Shown: positions 1 to 5,910, counted from the stretch's first letter. The stretch is DNA of 5,910 bases from Betaproteobacteria bacterium (GCA_016868095.1 VGHV01000159.1:1-5910), one strand, 5' to 3'. Made by a program: numbers and translations. Notes: a model not told the origin generated them from the letters alone.

Positions 1-295
1 TTATCATTTTCGCCAAGTCTTCCTTGGCAGCCTCCATAGCATCTGCAATCCGATAAAGCAGGCGCCCACGCTCAGCAGCAGATGTCTTTTTCCATCGGCT
101 AAACGCAATGCCTGCAGCCTTGACAGCCCGATCGACATCGGCCGAACGAGCTCTGGGCACCAAGGCAAAAGCCTGCCGAGTGGCGGGATTTTCCACCGCG
201 ATCCATTCGTCCTCGAGACTTGTAACCCATTGACCGTCGATCAGCATGGCTTGTTTGCTCAAGTCGTCAGGCATGGGATTTAAAGCGTCTTGCAT
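1..295 (-). CDS. Aldehyde dehydrogenase family protein, N-terminal part (cut by left window edge)
   Basis: The 98 visible codons are open and read as the start of an NAD(P)-dependent aldehyde dehydrogenase, a cytosolic enzyme oxidising aldehydes to carboxylic acids. Visible hallmarks are LIDGQWV (residues 18-24), VENPAT (34-39), then VPRARSADVDRAVKAA (46-61) with a following AF..W and the AERGRLLYRIADAME helix (74-88). This order matches the beginning of the ALDH fold. The catalytic Cys and Glu and most of the cofactor site lie outside the window, so neither substrate nor subfamily can be named; succinate-semialdehyde, betaine-aldehyde and generic ALDH types all begin this way. The ATG at 293-295 is preferred because GAAAGG sits 8 bases upstream; the next Met is residue 8. 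It lies downstream of the nitroreductase gene on the same strand and may be co-transcribed with it, though the 117-base gap leaves room for its own promoter. Confidence 0.85.
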   Translation of the reverse strand, partial: MQDALNPMPDDLSKQAMLIDGQWVTSLEDEWIAVENPATRQAFALVPRARSADVDRAVKAAGIAFSRWKKTSAAERGRLLYRIADAMEAAKEDLAKMI

Positions 296-303
296 CGTAA
301 GAA

Positions 304-309
304 CCTTTC
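304..309 (-). promoter_or_regulatory. Ribosome binding site of the aldehyde dehydrogenase gene
   Basis: Read on the minus strand this is GAAAGG, a fair Shine-Dalgarno match, with 8 bases to the ATG ending at 293. It supports the chosen start. Confidence 0.6.
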
Positions 310-325
310 AGTATCAGCTTCAATA

Positions 326-344
326 AGTAGCTGCTTCTCGATGA
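326..344. repeat. Direct repeat, copy A (19 bases)
   Basis: On the plus strand the unit reads AGTAGCTGCTTCTCGATGA. It matches copy B (377-395) at 17 of 19 positions, differing at 333 and 340. The weaker match extends left to 321 (20 of 24 overall). It lies between the nitroreductase stop and the aldehyde dehydrogenase start. Its role is unknown; it could be a regulator-binding site or a remnant of a short duplication. Confidence 0.6.
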
Positions 345-376
345 GTCAAAGCCTCGCGTGGGTAGCCCTTCCCATG

Positions 377-395
377 AGTAGCTTCTTCTCAATGA
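377..395. repeat. Direct repeat, copy B (19 bases)
   Basis: This second copy, AGTAGCTTCTTCTCAATGA, is offset exactly 51 bases from copy A. It overlaps a small inverted repeat, GCTTC (381-385) with GAAGC (394-398), around an 8-base loop. That hairpin is short, AT-rich in its loop and has no T-run, so I do not call it a terminator. Confidence 0.6.
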
Positions 396-412
396 AGCAA
401 GCGATGTTGCTT

Positions 413-1225
413 TTAGTCCGTCGAGAATCCTTGCTTGCGCACAAAGGCGCCCCAGTCAGGCCGCTGGGTCTTGCTGTATTGCTTTTGTTTGTCCACGGTC
501 CAGGCTGTGGCGGGCTTTCCTGTACTTGCGCTTTGCGCCTCGATCCAGCGTTTATCGAACTCAGCGAGTTGTTGATCGATGCGCTGATCATCAAAGCGAT
601 CTTGGTGAACGCTTGCATCAAGGGGCAGGCGAGGAACTGGATTGCGTGGACTTTGCGGATAACCCATGCAAAGACCTGCGACCGGCAAGACATGCTGGGG
701 CAGTTCGAGCCAGCCCGACACCAGCTCGGCCTGATCGCGAATGACGCTGATTGGGCAACAAACCAGACCGGCTTCCTCTGCGGCGCGAATAAAGTTCATC
801 AACACGAGCCCTGCGTCAATGCTTGCATTAAACAAGGCATCCAAATGCTCGTTGACAAAGGCTTGACCCTGTCGCGCAAACAAATGCCGCAAGCGTCTGC
901 CGTTGGCGCAAACCACCCAAAACTCAGGCGCATCAGCGATCCATGGCATCGAAGGGATGAGTTGATTGAATTTTTCTCGTAAATCAGGCCGCCTGACTCG
1001 AATCAAATCGGCTTGCTGTAAAAAACTCTTTGAAGGCGCACTCAAGGCACAGGCAGAGAGCACTTGCAGCAAGGGCTCTGAAATCGCTTGATCCGACCAG
1101 GCGCGGTGGGTCGTGTGACTGGCGATACGCGCAAGCGCTTCAACTTGGGCGGCAGTCAGCTCGGCAGGTCGCTCGAAACGCTGTCCAAAGCGTGCTTGCA
1201 GAAGGTGCTCAAGATCATTAGGCAT
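413..1225 (-). CDS. Nitroreductase family (FMN-dependent) oxidoreductase, 270 aa
   Basis: This is a probable cytosolic FMN flavoprotein using NAD(P)H, closest in layout to the NfsA-like branch; the physiological substrate is unknown. The supporting pattern runs in family order. A basic FMN-phosphate-type stretch IASHTTHRAW is at residues 34-43. SAPSKSFLQQ is at 62-71, followed by the LIRV strand. APEFWVVCANGRRL (99-112) is the usual 'AP..l..cad' strand. The dimer helix and AAEEAGLVCCPISVIRD lie at 148-164. LPVAGLCMGYP is at 180-190, ending in PRLPL (198-202). The canonical first Arg of the R-x-x-R-x-F type motif is His here, which makes it a divergent member. The C-terminal tail after about 203 is polar and lacks family hallmarks. 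An in-frame ATG at 1295-1297 would add 24 residues, but GGGAG 6 bases upstream of the ATG at 1223-1225 decides for the shorter form. The gene is divergent from livH and upstream of the aldehyde dehydrogenase gene. Confidence 0.82.
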   Translation of the reverse strand: MPNDLEHLLQARFGQRFERPAELTAAQVEALARIASHTTHRAWSDQAISEPLLQVLSACALSAPSKSFLQQADLIRVRRPDLREKFNQLIPSMPWIADAPEFWVVCANGRRLRHLFARQGQAFVNEHLDALFNASIDAGLVLMNFIRAAEEAGLVCCPISVIRDQAELVSGWLELPQHVLPVAGLCMGYPQSPRNPVPRLPLDASVHQDRFDDQRIDQQLAEFDKRWIEAQSASTGKPATAWTVDKQKQYSKTQRPDWGAFVRKQGFSTD

Positions 1226-1344
1226 TGATAACTCCCAAGGCAGGCTAGCACGGCCCCTGTCATGCTCCAAGAGGGTCGAGCCGCAAAGTCCCCGCAAATG
1301 CCATCAGCTTGTACCGTTTTCGGGTCTTATGCGAGCATTCGAGG
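1226..1344. other. Divergent intergenic spacer, nitroreductase / livH
   Basis: This 119-base spacer separates two genes transcribed away from each other, so upstream signals for both blocks should lie here or inside the gene starts. I could not find a -35/-10 pair with good spacing on either strand. A short direct repeat is present: GAGGGTCGA at 1271-1279 and GAGGGTGGA at 1341-1349 (8 of 9 identical). It is too short to weigh much. No terminator-like hairpin is visible. Confidence 0.4.
1232..1236 (-). promoter_or_regulatory. Ribosome binding site deciding the nitroreductase start
   Basis: On the minus strand this is GGGAG, 6 bases before the ATG at 1225-1223. The alternative upstream ATG at 1297 has no comparable site, so the 270-residue protein is preferred. 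Confidence 0.6.
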
Positions 1345-2268
1345 GTGGACGTATTCTTGCAACAAATGATTAACGGCCTAGTGCTGGGAAGCATGTACGC
1401 CTTGGTGGCCCTTGGCTACACGATGGTTTATGGCATCGTCAATCTGATCAACTTCGCGCACGGTGAAGTGTTGATGGTTGGTGCCATGGTCGCGTTTACC
1501 GTCGTCAGCCTGCTTGGCGACTCGGGACTCCCAGGCTGGGTGCTTTTGCTCATCGCAATGCCCATGGCCATGCTCGTTTGCGCTGCGCTTAACTTCGCCA
1601 TTGAAAAACTGGCCTACCGGCCGCTGAGAACCGCACCAAGGCTTGCTCCTTTGATTACCGCCATGGGCATCAGTCTTTTGCTGCAAACCCTTGCGATGGT
1701 GATCTGGAAGCCCAATCCAAAACCTTTTCCTCAGCTATTGCCGGTGGATCCGATCGATCTCGGAGGTCCTGTCATCACCATCACCCAATTGCTGATCCTG
1801 CTGGTCACAGCTATCGTCTTAGTCATCCTGATGATCCTGGTGAATAAGACACGCCTTGGCCGGGCCATGCGCGCAACGGCGGAAAACCCAAGGGTCGCAG
1901 CACTGATGGGTGTTAACCCCGACCAAGTTATTTCGGCAACGTTTGTCATCGGCGCGGCACTCGCTGCGGTCGCAGGCATTATGTGGGCTGCCAATTACGG
2001 CACCGTCCAACATGCCATGGGGTTTTTGCCGGGGCTCAAGGCTTTCACCGCTGCGGTGCTCGGCGGCATCGGGAATTTGCCGGGCGCAGTCCTTGGGGCT
2101 TTGTTGCTCGGACTGGTTGAAGCGATTGGCGCGGGCTACCTTGGCGACCTCACAGGCGGTGTACTCGGCTCGCACTACGCTGATATTTTCGCCTTTGTGG
2201 CGCTTATTCTTGTGCTCACACTCAGGCCCTCGGGACTTTTGGGTGAACGTGTGGCCGACAGAGCTTAG
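1345..2268 (+). CDS. livH: Branched-chain amino acid ABC transporter permease LivH, 307 aa
   Basis: This is one of two inner-membrane permease subunits of a HAAT-type importer; it pairs with LivM to form the substrate channel. It is almost entirely hydrophobic with several membrane helices. LivH hallmarks are NGLVLGSMYALVALGYTMVYG (residues 10-30), INFAHGE (35-41), EKLAYRPLR (87-95) and LITAMGIS (103-110). The cytoplasmic coupling loop GRAMRATAENPRVAALMG (172-189), which contacts the ATPases, is followed by a Gly/Ala-rich second half containing a KAFTAAVLGG-IGNLPGA stretch and ending in LRPSGLLGE. I chose GTG at 1345 because it gives the family N-terminus (V/M-D-x-F-L-Q-Q) and normal length. 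A TTG at 1309 would add 12 residues (LYRFRVLCEHSR) that do not resemble the family. The start signal is poor: GAGG directly abuts the GTG. It is the first gene of the livHMGF unit. Confidence 0.95.
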   Translation: MDVFLQQMINGLVLGSMYALVALGYTMVYGIVNLINFAHGEVLMVGAMVAFTVVSLLGDSGLPGWVLLLIAMPMAMLVCAALNFAIEKLAYRPLRTAPRLAPLITAMGISLLLQTLAMVIWKPNPKPFPQLLPVDPIDLGGPVITITQLLILLVTAIVLVILMILVNKTRLGRAMRATAENPRVAALMGVNPDQVISATFVIGAALAAVAGIMWAANYGTVQHAMGFLPGLKAFTAAVLGGIGNLPGAVLGALLLGLVEAIGAGYLGDLTGGVLGSHYADIFAFVALILVLTLRPSGLLGERVADRA

Positions 2269-2271
2269 ACC

Positions 2272-3357
2272 GTGGAAGCACTCAAGCACCGTTGGCCGAT
2301 TTTTCTCGCGCTCGCCCTTGGCCTTTTGCTGCTGCCACTGGCCGTGCAAAGCATCGGTGCAGGTTGGGTAAGAATTCTTGCATTGGCAATGCTTTATGTG
2401 CTTTTAGCGCTAGGGCTCAATATTGTTGTCGGTTACGCGGGACTGCTGGATTTGGGCTTTGTTGCCTTCTACGCGGTGGGTGCCTATATGTACGCCCTCA
2501 TGGCATCACCGCATCTTCTTGAAACCTTCGAAAGCCTCGCTCAAAGCTTTCCCCAAGGTTTACACACACCGATCTGGCTTGTGATCCCCTTAGCCGCTGG
2601 GCTCGCGGCCCTTGCCGGCGCACTCTTGGGACTCCCAGTGCTCAAGCTCAGAGGGGACTACCTTGCCATCGTCACGCTTGGTTTTGGCGAAATTATCCGG
2701 GTGTTCATGAATAACCTGGAGCATCCGGTCAACATCACAAACGGCCCGCGTGGACTCGATCGCATCGATCCGATGAGTCTTTGGGGACTGAGCTTTAGCA
2801 AACCCCTTGTGATTGCCGACTACAAGATTGCATCGGTGACGCTTTACTACTGGCTCTTTCTAGGACTGGTGGTGATCAGCGTGATTGTGTGCTATCGATT
2901 AGAACATTCACGGATCGGTCGAGCATGGATGGCAATCCGTGAAGATGAGCTGGCGGCCAAAGCGATGGGCATCAATACCCGCAATATGAAGTTGCTTGCC
3001 TTCGCCATGGGTGCGAGCTTTGGCGGCGTCTCAGGCGCTATGTTTGCTGCTTTTCAAGGCTTTGTTTCGCCTGAGTCATTCAGCCTTATGGAATCGATCA
3101 TGATCGTCGCCATGGTTGTCCTTGGGGGTATTGGTCATTTGCCTGGTGTGATATTGGGAGCCTTGATGCTCGCTGCGCTTCCCGAAGTTTTGCGTTACAT
3201 CGCAGGCGACATCCAAAATCTCACGGGAGGACGGATTGATGCGGCGATCTTGCGTCAATTGCTCATTGCAATGGCGATGATAGGCATCATGTTGCTGCGC
3301 CCTCAAGGCTTATGGCCTCGCCCACTCAGCAAATCGGTCGCGGGTAAATCGCAGTGA
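2272..3357 (+). CDS. livM: Branched-chain amino acid ABC transporter permease LivM, 361 aa
   Basis: This is the second membrane permease of the importer, partner of LivH. An N-terminal helix (about residues 9-25) precedes the LivM signature GLNIVVGYAGLLDLG (48-62) and FYAVGAY (66-72). The strongly conserved PVLKLRGDYLAIVTLGFGE (122-140) continues into IIR. GPRGLD is at 158-163, and the coupling loop GRAWMAIREDELAAKAMGI (216-234) is where the ATPase docks. A SGAMFA segment, a MVVLGG-IGHLPG motif and a final LRPQGLW complete the pattern. The length is within the usual range, and a loop near residues 80-100 plus a linker near 164-186 fits the common longer LivM form. It starts with GTG 3 bases after the livH stop and has only a weak AGAG-like site, which suggests coupling to livH translation. 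The last four bases are shared with livG. Confidence 0.95.
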   Translation: MEALKHRWPIFLALALGLLLLPLAVQSIGAGWVRILALAMLYVLLALGLNIVVGYAGLLDLGFVAFYAVGAYMYALMASPHLLETFESLAQSFPQGLHTPIWLVIPLAAGLAALAGALLGLPVLKLRGDYLAIVTLGFGEIIRVFMNNLEHPVNITNGPRGLDRIDPMSLWGLSFSKPLVIADYKIASVTLYYWLFLGLVVISVIVCYRLEHSRIGRAWMAIREDELAAKAMGINTRNMKLLAFAMGASFGGVSGAMFAAFQGFVSPESFSLMESIMIVAMVVLGGIGHLPGVILGALMLAALPEVLRYIAGDIQNLTGGRIDAAILRQLLIAMAMIGIMLLRPQGLWPRPLSKSVAGKSQ

Positions 3358-4115
3358 GCCTTCTCGAAATTACCGAGGTCTCTAAGCGATTTGGGGGGTT
3401 ACAAGCGCTTGCCGATGTCGATCTACGTATTGAGGCTGGTCATATTCACGGCTTAATCGGCCCTAACGGTGCGGGTAAAACCACCCTATTCAATCTGATT
3501 ACGGGCCTTTACTCGGCCGATAGTGGGCGATTTGTCCTACAAGGAACAAGCTACAAACCCCAGTCGGTTCACGCCGTGACCATGGCAGGCATTGCCCGAA
3601 CCTTCCAAAACATTCGTTTATTTGGCGACATGAGTGCGCTCGATAATGTTCGGGTCGGACGCCACATCCGTTCAAGCGCCGGCCTTTGGGATGCGATATG
3701 GCGTAGCAGGCATTTTTATAGCGAAGAGGCTCGTTTGCGCGAGGAAGCCATGGCGCTTCTCGATTATGTGGGCATTGCGCACTATGCCGAGCATCGCGCA
3801 AACAGCCTGTCTTACGGCGACCAGCGCAGGCTTGAGATCGCTCGAGCACTAGCTACTGAGCCTCGTTTACTTGCTCTCGACGAACCCGCAGCCGGTATGA
3901 ATGCGAGCGAGAAAAATACCTTACGCAGCTTGATCGAACGTATTCGCTCAGATGGCCGCACGATTTTGCTCATCGAACACGATGTCAAGCTGGTCGCAGG
4001 CTTATGCAACATCATCACGGTTCTCGATAGTGGCCGGGTGATTGCAGAAGGCGCACCCGACGAGGTGCAACGCCATCCCAAAGTTATCGAAGCCTATCTT
4101 GGGGCCTCGGCATGA
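3354..4115 (+). CDS. livG: Branched-chain amino acid ABC transporter ATP-binding protein LivG, 253 aa
   Basis: This cytoplasmic ATPase subunit forms a heterodimer with LivF and drives transport through LivHM. All nucleotide-binding motifs are present. The Walker A motif GPNGAGKTT is at residues 36-44, and the Q-loop RTFQNIRLF at 82-90 has Gln85. The signature is LSYGDQRRLEIARAL (152-166), LivG-type with YGDQ rather than SGGQ. Walker B LLALDEP (172-178) has catalytic Glu177. AAGMN follows at 179-183, and the H-loop LLIEHD has His209. The VKLVAGL segment after the H-loop and the ending VIEAYLG are typical of LivG. The length is normal. The GTG start overlaps the livM TGA as GTGA, and the end overlaps livF as ATGA, so translation is likely coupled on both sides. 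Confidence 0.96.
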   Translation: MSLLEITEVSKRFGGLQALADVDLRIEAGHIHGLIGPNGAGKTTLFNLITGLYSADSGRFVLQGTSYKPQSVHAVTMAGIARTFQNIRLFGDMSALDNVRVGRHIRSSAGLWDAIWRSRHFYSEEARLREEAMALLDYVGIAHYAEHRANSLSYGDQRRLEIARALATEPRLLALDEPAAGMNASEKNTLRSLIERIRSDGRTILLIEHDVKLVAGLCNIITVLDSGRVIAEGAPDEVQRHPKVIEAYLGASA

Positions 4116-4819
4116 ATATGCTCGATGTTGAGGCACTCCATGTAGCCTACGGAGGAATTCGAGCAATCAAGGGCATTTCTTTCAGCGTCAAGCGAGGTGA
4201 ACTGGTTAGTCTTTTGGGAGCTAATGGTGCAGGCAAAACCACAACCCTCAAGGCACTCACAGCTTTGCATCCAAGGCTTTCGGGTCGAATCAGCTTTCAG
4301 AACAATGCGATCGACGGCTTAGGCGCTTGGGATTTGGCCAAGCGAGGCCTTGTCATGGTGCCCGAGGGGCGAGGCAGTTTCACGCGGATGACCATCCTAG
4401 AAAACCTGCAAATGGGCGCTTACTTGCGCGACGATCAGGATGTCGACGTCGACATTGAAAAAGTTTTCGCCCTGTTTCCGAGGCTTAAAGAACGTCGCAA
4501 GCAGCTTGCAGGCACAATGAGTGGCGGCGAACAACAAATGCTCGCCATGGGTCGAGCCTTAATGGCCAGGCCCCAATTGCTTTTGCTTGACGAACCCTCG
4601 ATGGGTTTATCGCCGATTATGGTCGATACGATTTTTGAGGTCATTCGCAATATTCATCAAGAAGGTATGACGATCTTACTTGTGGAACAAAATGCAGCGC
4701 GAGCGCTACAGGTTGCAGATCGTGCCTATGTCATTGAATCGGGCGAAATCATCATGCAAGGCGAGGCAAGCATGATGTTAAATGACCCGCGAGTTCGTGC
4801 CTCCTATCTTGGCGAGTAG
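4112..4819 (+). CDS. livF: Branched-chain amino acid ABC transporter ATP-binding protein LivF, 235 aa
   Basis: This is the second ATPase subunit of the importer, partner of LivG. The Walker A motif GANGAGKTT is at residues 36-44, and the LivF-type loop VPEGRGSF at 83-90 has Glu85 where most ABC ATPases have the Q-loop Gln. The signature is MSGGEQQMLAMGRAL (136-150). Walker B LLLLDEP (156-162) carries Glu161, and SMGLSP follows. The switch position reads LLVEQN with Gln193 in place of the usual His. These two substitutions also occur in E. coli LivF as I recall it, so they mark the subfamily rather than damage. The length is normal and the end VRASYLGE is typical. The ATG overlaps the livG stop by 4 bases; GGGG about 7 bases upstream may help initiation. 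A second in-frame ATG lies 6 bases on (4118). Confidence 0.96.
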   Translation: MNMLDVEALHVAYGGIRAIKGISFSVKRGELVSLLGANGAGKTTTLKALTALHPRLSGRISFQNNAIDGLGAWDLAKRGLVMVPEGRGSFTRMTILENLQMGAYLRDDQDVDVDIEKVFALFPRLKERRKQLAGTMSGGEQQMLAMGRALMARPQLLLLDEPSMGLSPIMVDTIFEVIRNIHQEGMTILLVEQNAARALQVADRAYVIESGEIIMQGEASMMLNDPRVRASYLGE

Positions 4820-4948
4820 TTCTTGATGAATAGGTCTTGTTTTCCAAAGTCACTTGTTACGAAACGATCAAGGGCTCATGTCAGTACCACGTTTGTTTAT
4901 TGCCTCGATTTCATTAAACCCGTTTGAACAACCTAAAGGAGCTTTATC
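4820..4948 (+). promoter_or_regulatory. livF-livK intergenic region (possible second promoter or mRNA processing site)
   Basis: This 129-base gap is much longer than the 3-base or overlapping junctions elsewhere in the operon. It holds no visible gene and no GC-rich hairpin with a T-run. Two weak inverted repeats can be traced: AAACG (4862-4866) with CGTTT (4890-4894), and GTTTA (4895-4899) with TAAAC (4915-4919). A poor promoter-like pair, TTGTTT (4893-4898) and TAAACC (4915-4920) with 16-base spacing, is possible but matches consensus only loosely. That livK has a promoter of its own here is an inference. Confidence 0.3.
4935..4941 (+). promoter_or_regulatory. Strong ribosome binding site of livK
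   Basis: AAAGGAG lies 7 bases before the ATG at 4949-4951 and is the best Shine-Dalgarno match in the window. It favours the first of two adjacent ATG codons as the start and suggests high translation of the binding protein. Confidence 0.8.
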
Positions 4949-5910
4949 ATGATGTTTAAATTTCATGCACTTGCTGGCGCCGTCTTGCTCGGGTTCGTTT
5001 CGCAGCAAGCCCTCGCACAAGAAACAGTGGTTCGCCTTGGCCATGTCGGACCAACGAGCGGTTCGATCGCACACCTTGGCAAAGACAATGAAAACGGTGC
5101 CAGGCTTGCGGTTGAAGAACTCAACGCCAAGGGGATTTCCATCGGCGGCAAAAAAATCAAGTTTGAATTGCTCGCCGAAGATGACGCAGCTGACCCCAAG
5201 CAAGGTACAGCCGCTGCACAAAAACTTGTCGACAGCAAAGTTGTTGGTGTGATTGGCCACCTCAACTCTGGCACATCGATTCCTGCATCGAAGATTTATA
5301 GCGACGCAGGCATTCCTCAAATCAGCCCATCAGCAACCAATCCTCGCTACACGCGTCAGGGCTATAAGACAACGTTTAGGGTCGTTGCTGACGATGTTCA
5401 CCTTGGCGGAACGCTCGGCAAATACGCAGTAAATCAGCTCAAGGGCAAAAGCATCGCGGTTGTCGATGACCGTACCGCGTACGGTCAAGGTGTTGCTGAT
5501 GAGTTTGAAAAAGGTGTTAAAGCCGCCGGTGGCAAAGTGGTTGGCCGCGAATTCACCAACGATAAAGCAACCGACTTCACCGCGATTTTGACCAGCTTAA
5601 AGGCCAAAAAACCCGATGTTGTATTTTTTGGAGGGATGGACGCTGTTGCCGGACCGATGCTGCGCCAGATGAAGCAACTTGGTATCAACGCCAAGTTTAT
5701 GGGTGGTGATGGCATTTGTACCGGTGAACTCCCCAAGCTTGCGGCAGGGTCGATGGGCGATAGCCAGGTGGTTTGTGCTGAGGCTGGTGGCGTAGAAGGC
5801 GAAGCCAAGAAATCAATGGAAGATTTTGGCAAGAAGTTTAAGGCTAAATTCAACGCGGACGTGCAGCTTTATGCCCCCTATGTATACGACGCGGTCAATG
5901 TCATGGTTGC
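4949..5910 (+). CDS. livK: Branched-chain amino acid ABC transporter substrate-binding protein LivK, partial (cut by right edge)
   Basis: This is a periplasmic type I binding protein that captures the amino acid and presents it to LivHM. The first 320 residues are visible with no stop; family members are about 370-390 aa, so a short C-terminal piece is missing. A signal peptide spans about residues 1-23 (Lys4, hydrophobic core, QQALA before the likely cut, then QETVV). Family features are HVGPTSGS (32-39) with ENGARLAVEELN (48-59), the ligand-contact region GHLNSGTSIPAS (103-114), SPSATNP (126-132) and the hinge-side VVDDRTAYGQG (171-181). FFGGMDAVAGPMLRQMKQLG follows at 226-245, then DGIC with Cys257 and a second Cys at 276, possibly a periplasmic disulfide. 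The substrate could be Leu/Ile/Val or another amino acid or amide. It is last in the operon, behind its own strong ribosome binding site, consistent with higher output than the membrane subunits. Confidence 0.94.
   Translation, partial: MMFKFHALAGAVLLGFVSQQALAQETVVRLGHVGPTSGSIAHLGKDNENGARLAVEELNAKGISIGGKKIKFELLAEDDAADPKQGTAAAQKLVDSKVVGVIGHLNSGTSIPASKIYSDAGIPQISPSATNPRYTRQGYKTTFRVVADDVHLGGTLGKYAVNQLKGKSIAVVDDRTAYGQGVADEFEKGVKAAGGKVVGREFTNDKATDFTAILTSLKAKKPDVVFFGGMDAVAGPMLRQMKQLGINAKFMGGDGICTGELPKLAAGSMGDSQVVCAEAGGVEGEAKKSMEDFGKKFKAKFNADVQLYAPYVYDAVNVMV

Noticed and set aside
346..693. Minus-strand 115-codon open frame overlapping the end of the nitroreductase gene and the direct repeat
   Set aside because: It is out of frame with the nitroreductase, has no domain or ribosome binding site that I can see, and most of it is a shadow of the real gene.
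290..982. Plus-strand open frame of 230 codons across the nitroreductase gene
   Set aside because: It lies antisense to a gene with clear family motifs and a good start signal, has no recognisable domain, and its composition is what the complement of that gene would give.
1295..1297. Upstream ATG giving a 294-residue nitroreductase
   Set aside because: The extra 24 residues lack family similarity, there is no good ribosome binding site there, and a well-placed GGGAG supports the ATG at 1225.
1819..2349. Minus-strand 176-codon open frame opposite livH and livM
   Set aside because: It is antisense to strongly conserved permease sequence, very rich in charged residues, Cys and His, with no family resemblance; a codon-structure shadow.
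4862..4919. Possible terminator hairpins after livF
   Set aside because: The inverted repeats have only 5-base AT-rich stems with long loops and no following T-run, so they do not support a rho-independent terminator.
4868..5320. Minus-strand 150-codon open frame opposite the livK start
   Set aside because: It is antisense to the livK signal peptide and N-terminal lobe, which are unmistakable; no start signal or domain.
5485..5853. Minus-strand 122-codon open frame opposite livK
   Set aside because: It is Pro/Ser-rich shadow translation opposite conserved binding-protein sequence.
1..5910. Search for an undescribed system, CRISPR array, tRNA, insertion sequence or phage element
   Set aside because: No array-like repeats, tRNA-like folds, transposase motifs or terminal inverted repeats were seen; almost all the DNA is explained by seven ordinary genes.

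Overview
The window looks like an ordinary stretch of a betaproteobacterial chromosome, probably Burkholderiales. I infer this from the style of the liv proteins, the moderately high GC content and the tight coding. The taxonomic call is an inference made without a database search. There are seven protein genes in two divergent blocks. I saw no RNA gene, mobile element or CRISPR array.

Left block, minus strand (1-1225). A nitroreductase-family flavoprotein gene (413-1225) is followed, after a 117-base gap, by the first 98 codons of an aldehyde dehydrogenase gene whose remainder lies beyond the left edge. The gap between them carries a near-perfect 19-base direct repeat (17 of 19 identical), with copies 51 bases apart. 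This is the least explained sequence in the window.

Divergent spacer (1226-1344). This 119-base gap must hold the upstream signals of both blocks. I could not identify a convincing promoter or operator in it.

Right block, plus strand (1345-5910). This is a complete branched-chain amino acid type (HAAT/Liv) ABC importer. It comprises livH and livM (membrane permeases), livG and livF (ATPases), and then, after a 129-base gap, livK (periplasmic binding protein), which is cut by the right edge at residue 320. livH and livM are 3 bases apart, and livM-livG and livG-livF overlap by 4 bases (GTGA and ATGA), so the four form one translationally coupled unit. livK sits last and has by far the best ribosome binding site. 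This fits the usual need for an excess of binding protein over membrane complex. LivK would capture substrate in the periplasm and deliver it to the LivH-LivM channel, with LivG-LivF hydrolysing ATP at the inner face.

The actual substrate (leucine/isoleucine/valine, or another amino acid or amide) cannot be fixed from sequence alone. I found no convincing previously undescribed system here. The findings listed are modest.
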